From an uncultured Hyphomicrobiales bacterium (lineage in GTDB: Bacteria > Pseudomonadota > Alphaproteobacteria > Rhizobiales > Aestuariivirgaceae), in contig CAIYXE010000426.1 of the NCBI GenBank assembly GCA_903930095.1, positions 1-7,258 on the forward strand: 7,258 bases of DNA, given 5' to 3'. This document shows, one piece after another, positions 6,287 through 7,258 of the stretch; within the stretch, counting starts at the first letter, position 1; each line of letters starts with the position of its first letter. The notes under the pieces were generated by a model, which saw only the letters and a program-made list of their open reading frames with translations, had not been told where the DNA came from and ran no database searches. The translations under genes and the position numbers were made by a program.

Positions 6287-7027
6287 TCAGTCCGCTTTCG
6301 GCTTCATGATGGCGAGACCGTGGGTCAGCCCTTCGCGTGCGTCGAAAACGAAGCAGTTTCCCTGCCACAGGCTCTGCTCGGGTGGCACGGCCGCGAGATA
6401 TCCGAGGATGCCGCCCTTCAGGTGGTAGACCTTGTCGAAGCCCCTGGCCTTCATGAAGCTCGTGGCTTTCTCGCAGCGGATGCCGCCGGTGCAGAACATG
6501 GCGATCCTGCGCTGCTCCTGGCCTGCCAGGGCGCGCTCGACGAAGGCGGGGAACTCGCCAAAGCTGGAGGTTCCGGGGTCGGTGGCGCCGCTGAATGTTC
6601 CGGCCTGCACCTCAAAGCCGTTCCGCGTGTCGATGACCAGCACGTCCGGATCGGAGATCAGCGCGTTCCATGCCTCCGGTGCAACATAACTGCCCACCAT
6701 CTGCGTGGGATCGACCCCGGCGACGCCCATGGTGACGATCTCCTTCTTGAGGCGCACCTTCATGCGGCCGAAGGGCATTTCATCCGCAAGGGACTGCCTG
6801 CCTTCGAGACCGGCGAATTCCGGGTGGCTGCGGAGAAAGGCCATCATGGCGGCCAAAGCGTCAGGTGCGCCGGCGATGGTGCCGTTGATGCCCTCCGGCG
6901 CGAGAAGGATCGTTCCCCGGATGCCGTGGGCGCGTGCGGCCTCCAGCACGGGCAAGCGCAGCGCCGCGGCGCGTTGCAGCGTCACGAATTTGTAGAAGGC
7001 GCTGACGGCGATCTGCGTCACCGGCAT
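6287..7027 (-). CDS. trhO: tRNA uridine(34) hydroxylase, rhodanese family (short form)
   Basis: TrhO (formerly YceA) carries out oxygen-dependent hydroxylation of uridine 34 in tRNA anticodons, the first step toward 5-(carboxy)methoxyuridine wobble bases. The 246-residue product has the N-terminal TrhO domain (FYKFVTL at 11-17, GTILLAPEGINGTIAG at 38-53), a linker with FGRMKVRLKKEIVTMG (86-101), and a rhodanese domain with VLVIDTRNGFEVQAGTF (129-145), the catalytic loop CTGGIRCEK (179-187; Cys179) and HLKGGILGYL (202-211). It ends shortly after CFVFDAREGLTHGL (225-238). Many homologues continue from this point into a Cys-rich tail, which is absent here. The ATG at 7027 overlaps by one base the TAA of a small upstream ORF (TAATG), suggesting translational coupling. 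The stop abuts that of ppc, so the six bases TGATCA (6284-6289) encode both stops. Confidence 0.93.
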   Translation of the reverse strand: MPVTQIAVSAFYKFVTLQRAAALRLPVLEAARAHGIRGTILLAPEGINGTIAGAPDALAAMMAFLRSHPEFAGLEGRQSLADEMPFGRMKVRLKKEIVTMGVAGVDPTQMVGSYVAPEAWNALISDPDVLVIDTRNGFEVQAGTFSGATDPGTSSFGEFPAFVERALAGQEQRRIAMFCTGGIRCEKATSFMKARGFDKVYHLKGGILGYLAAVPPEQSLWQGNCFVFDAREGLTHGLAIMKPKAD

Positions 7028-7155
7028 TAGCCGTGGGTGGCGAGGACGCTTGTCGTGCCGTCAGCCGCCAGCAGCAGCATGAGGCTGCCCGGCGGAATTG
7101 CCAGCTGTGCTGAAGGGGCAGCAAGGGAGGCGATGATGGTGCGGCGTGTGGGCAT
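7027..7155 (-). CDS. Small ORF (42 aa) overlapping the trhO start
   Basis: I do not recognise this product. It starts at an ATG (7153-7155) preceded by GGAG with an 8-base spacer, a good ribosome binding site, and ends in a TAA (7027-7029) whose last A is the first base of the trhO ATG. The 42 residues are a basic start (MPTRRT), an Ala/Ser-rich stretch, a short hydrophobic run (GSLMLLLAA) and the tail DGTTSVLATHG. Codons end mostly in C or G, like real genes here. The hydrophobic run is too short to be a sure membrane helix. The frame stays open upstream through a TTG at 7212 to the window edge, but that part is low-complexity Pro/Thr/Ala and has no good start. It could be a true small protein, or a leader peptide whose translation delivers ribosomes to trhO. 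Confidence 0.45.
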   Translation of the reverse strand: MPTRRTIIASLAAPSAQLAIPPGSLMLLLAADGTTSVLATHG

Positions 7156-7213
7156 GGCGGTTGCTCCGGTTGTTGTGGCCGGGGGTGTAGTTCGGCGGGC
7201 CGGGGCAGGCAAG

Positions 7214-7258
7214 TCACTTCCCCGGCACGGGCGCTGCCCTGATTTCGCCTTGTTGTCT
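7214..7258 (-). CDS. Possible C-terminal tail of an upstream gene (cut by window edge)
   Basis: Read on the minus strand from the right edge, one frame gives 14 codons (ending AAPVPGK) and then TGA at 7214-7216, 58 bases before the small ORF start. Such a spacing fits a gene ending upstream of the small ORF and trhO. The stretch is far too short to identify, and another frame here is also open, so this is a guess from position and composition. Confidence 0.2.
   Translation of the reverse strand, partial: RQQGEIRAAPVPGK

Noticed and set aside
6320..7030. A 236-codon plus-strand frame antisense to trhO
   Set aside because: trhO on the minus strand has the catalytic CTGGIRCEK loop and full domain order. 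The plus-strand product has no motif.

Overview
The window is high-GC bacterial chromosome, very probably from an alphaproteobacterium of the order Hyphomicrobiales (Rhizobiales). This rests on the style of the HolC, ABC-F and TrhO proteins and on a palindromic dispersed repeat of the GAGCATGATC / GATCATGCTC type that I associate with rhizobial-group genomes. No genus can be given from the sequence alone.

Layout, left to right: the C-terminal 191 codons of a pseudouridine-5'-phosphate glycosidase (psuG, +, cut by the left edge); a weakly supported small hypothetical gene (-, 592-900); DNA polymerase III chi subunit (holC, +), preceded by a four-codon minigene that owns the best ribosome binding site in its leader; a YheS-like ABC-F ATPase (-); a 220-bp divergent intergenic region holding a composite palindromic repeat; phosphoenolpyruvate carboxylase (ppc, +); the tRNA U34 hydroxylase trhO (-); and a 42-codon small ORF (-) whose stop overlaps the trhO start. 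The last ~40 bases may be the tail of a further minus-strand gene.

The genes are mostly housekeeping: pseudouridine catabolism, replication, ribosome-associated ATPase activity, anaplerotic CO2 fixation and tRNA wobble modification. They do not form one pathway. The strand order alternates strictly (+ - + - + -), with three convergent pairs whose stops lie 14, 4 and 0 bases apart. Only trhO and the small ORF before it look like an operon.

I do not see a new defence, mobile or biosynthetic system. The most substantive observation is in PEP carboxylase: the catalytic motifs are intact, but three of the four residues that bind the feedback inhibitor aspartate in the E. coli enzyme are replaced (K773 to Leu, R832 to Val, N881 to Trp). 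This predicts an enzyme free of aspartate/malate inhibition. Second is the pair of mutually exclusive hairpins formed by the repeat in the leader of the ABC-F gene. No rRNA, tRNA, CRISPR array or insertion sequence was seen.
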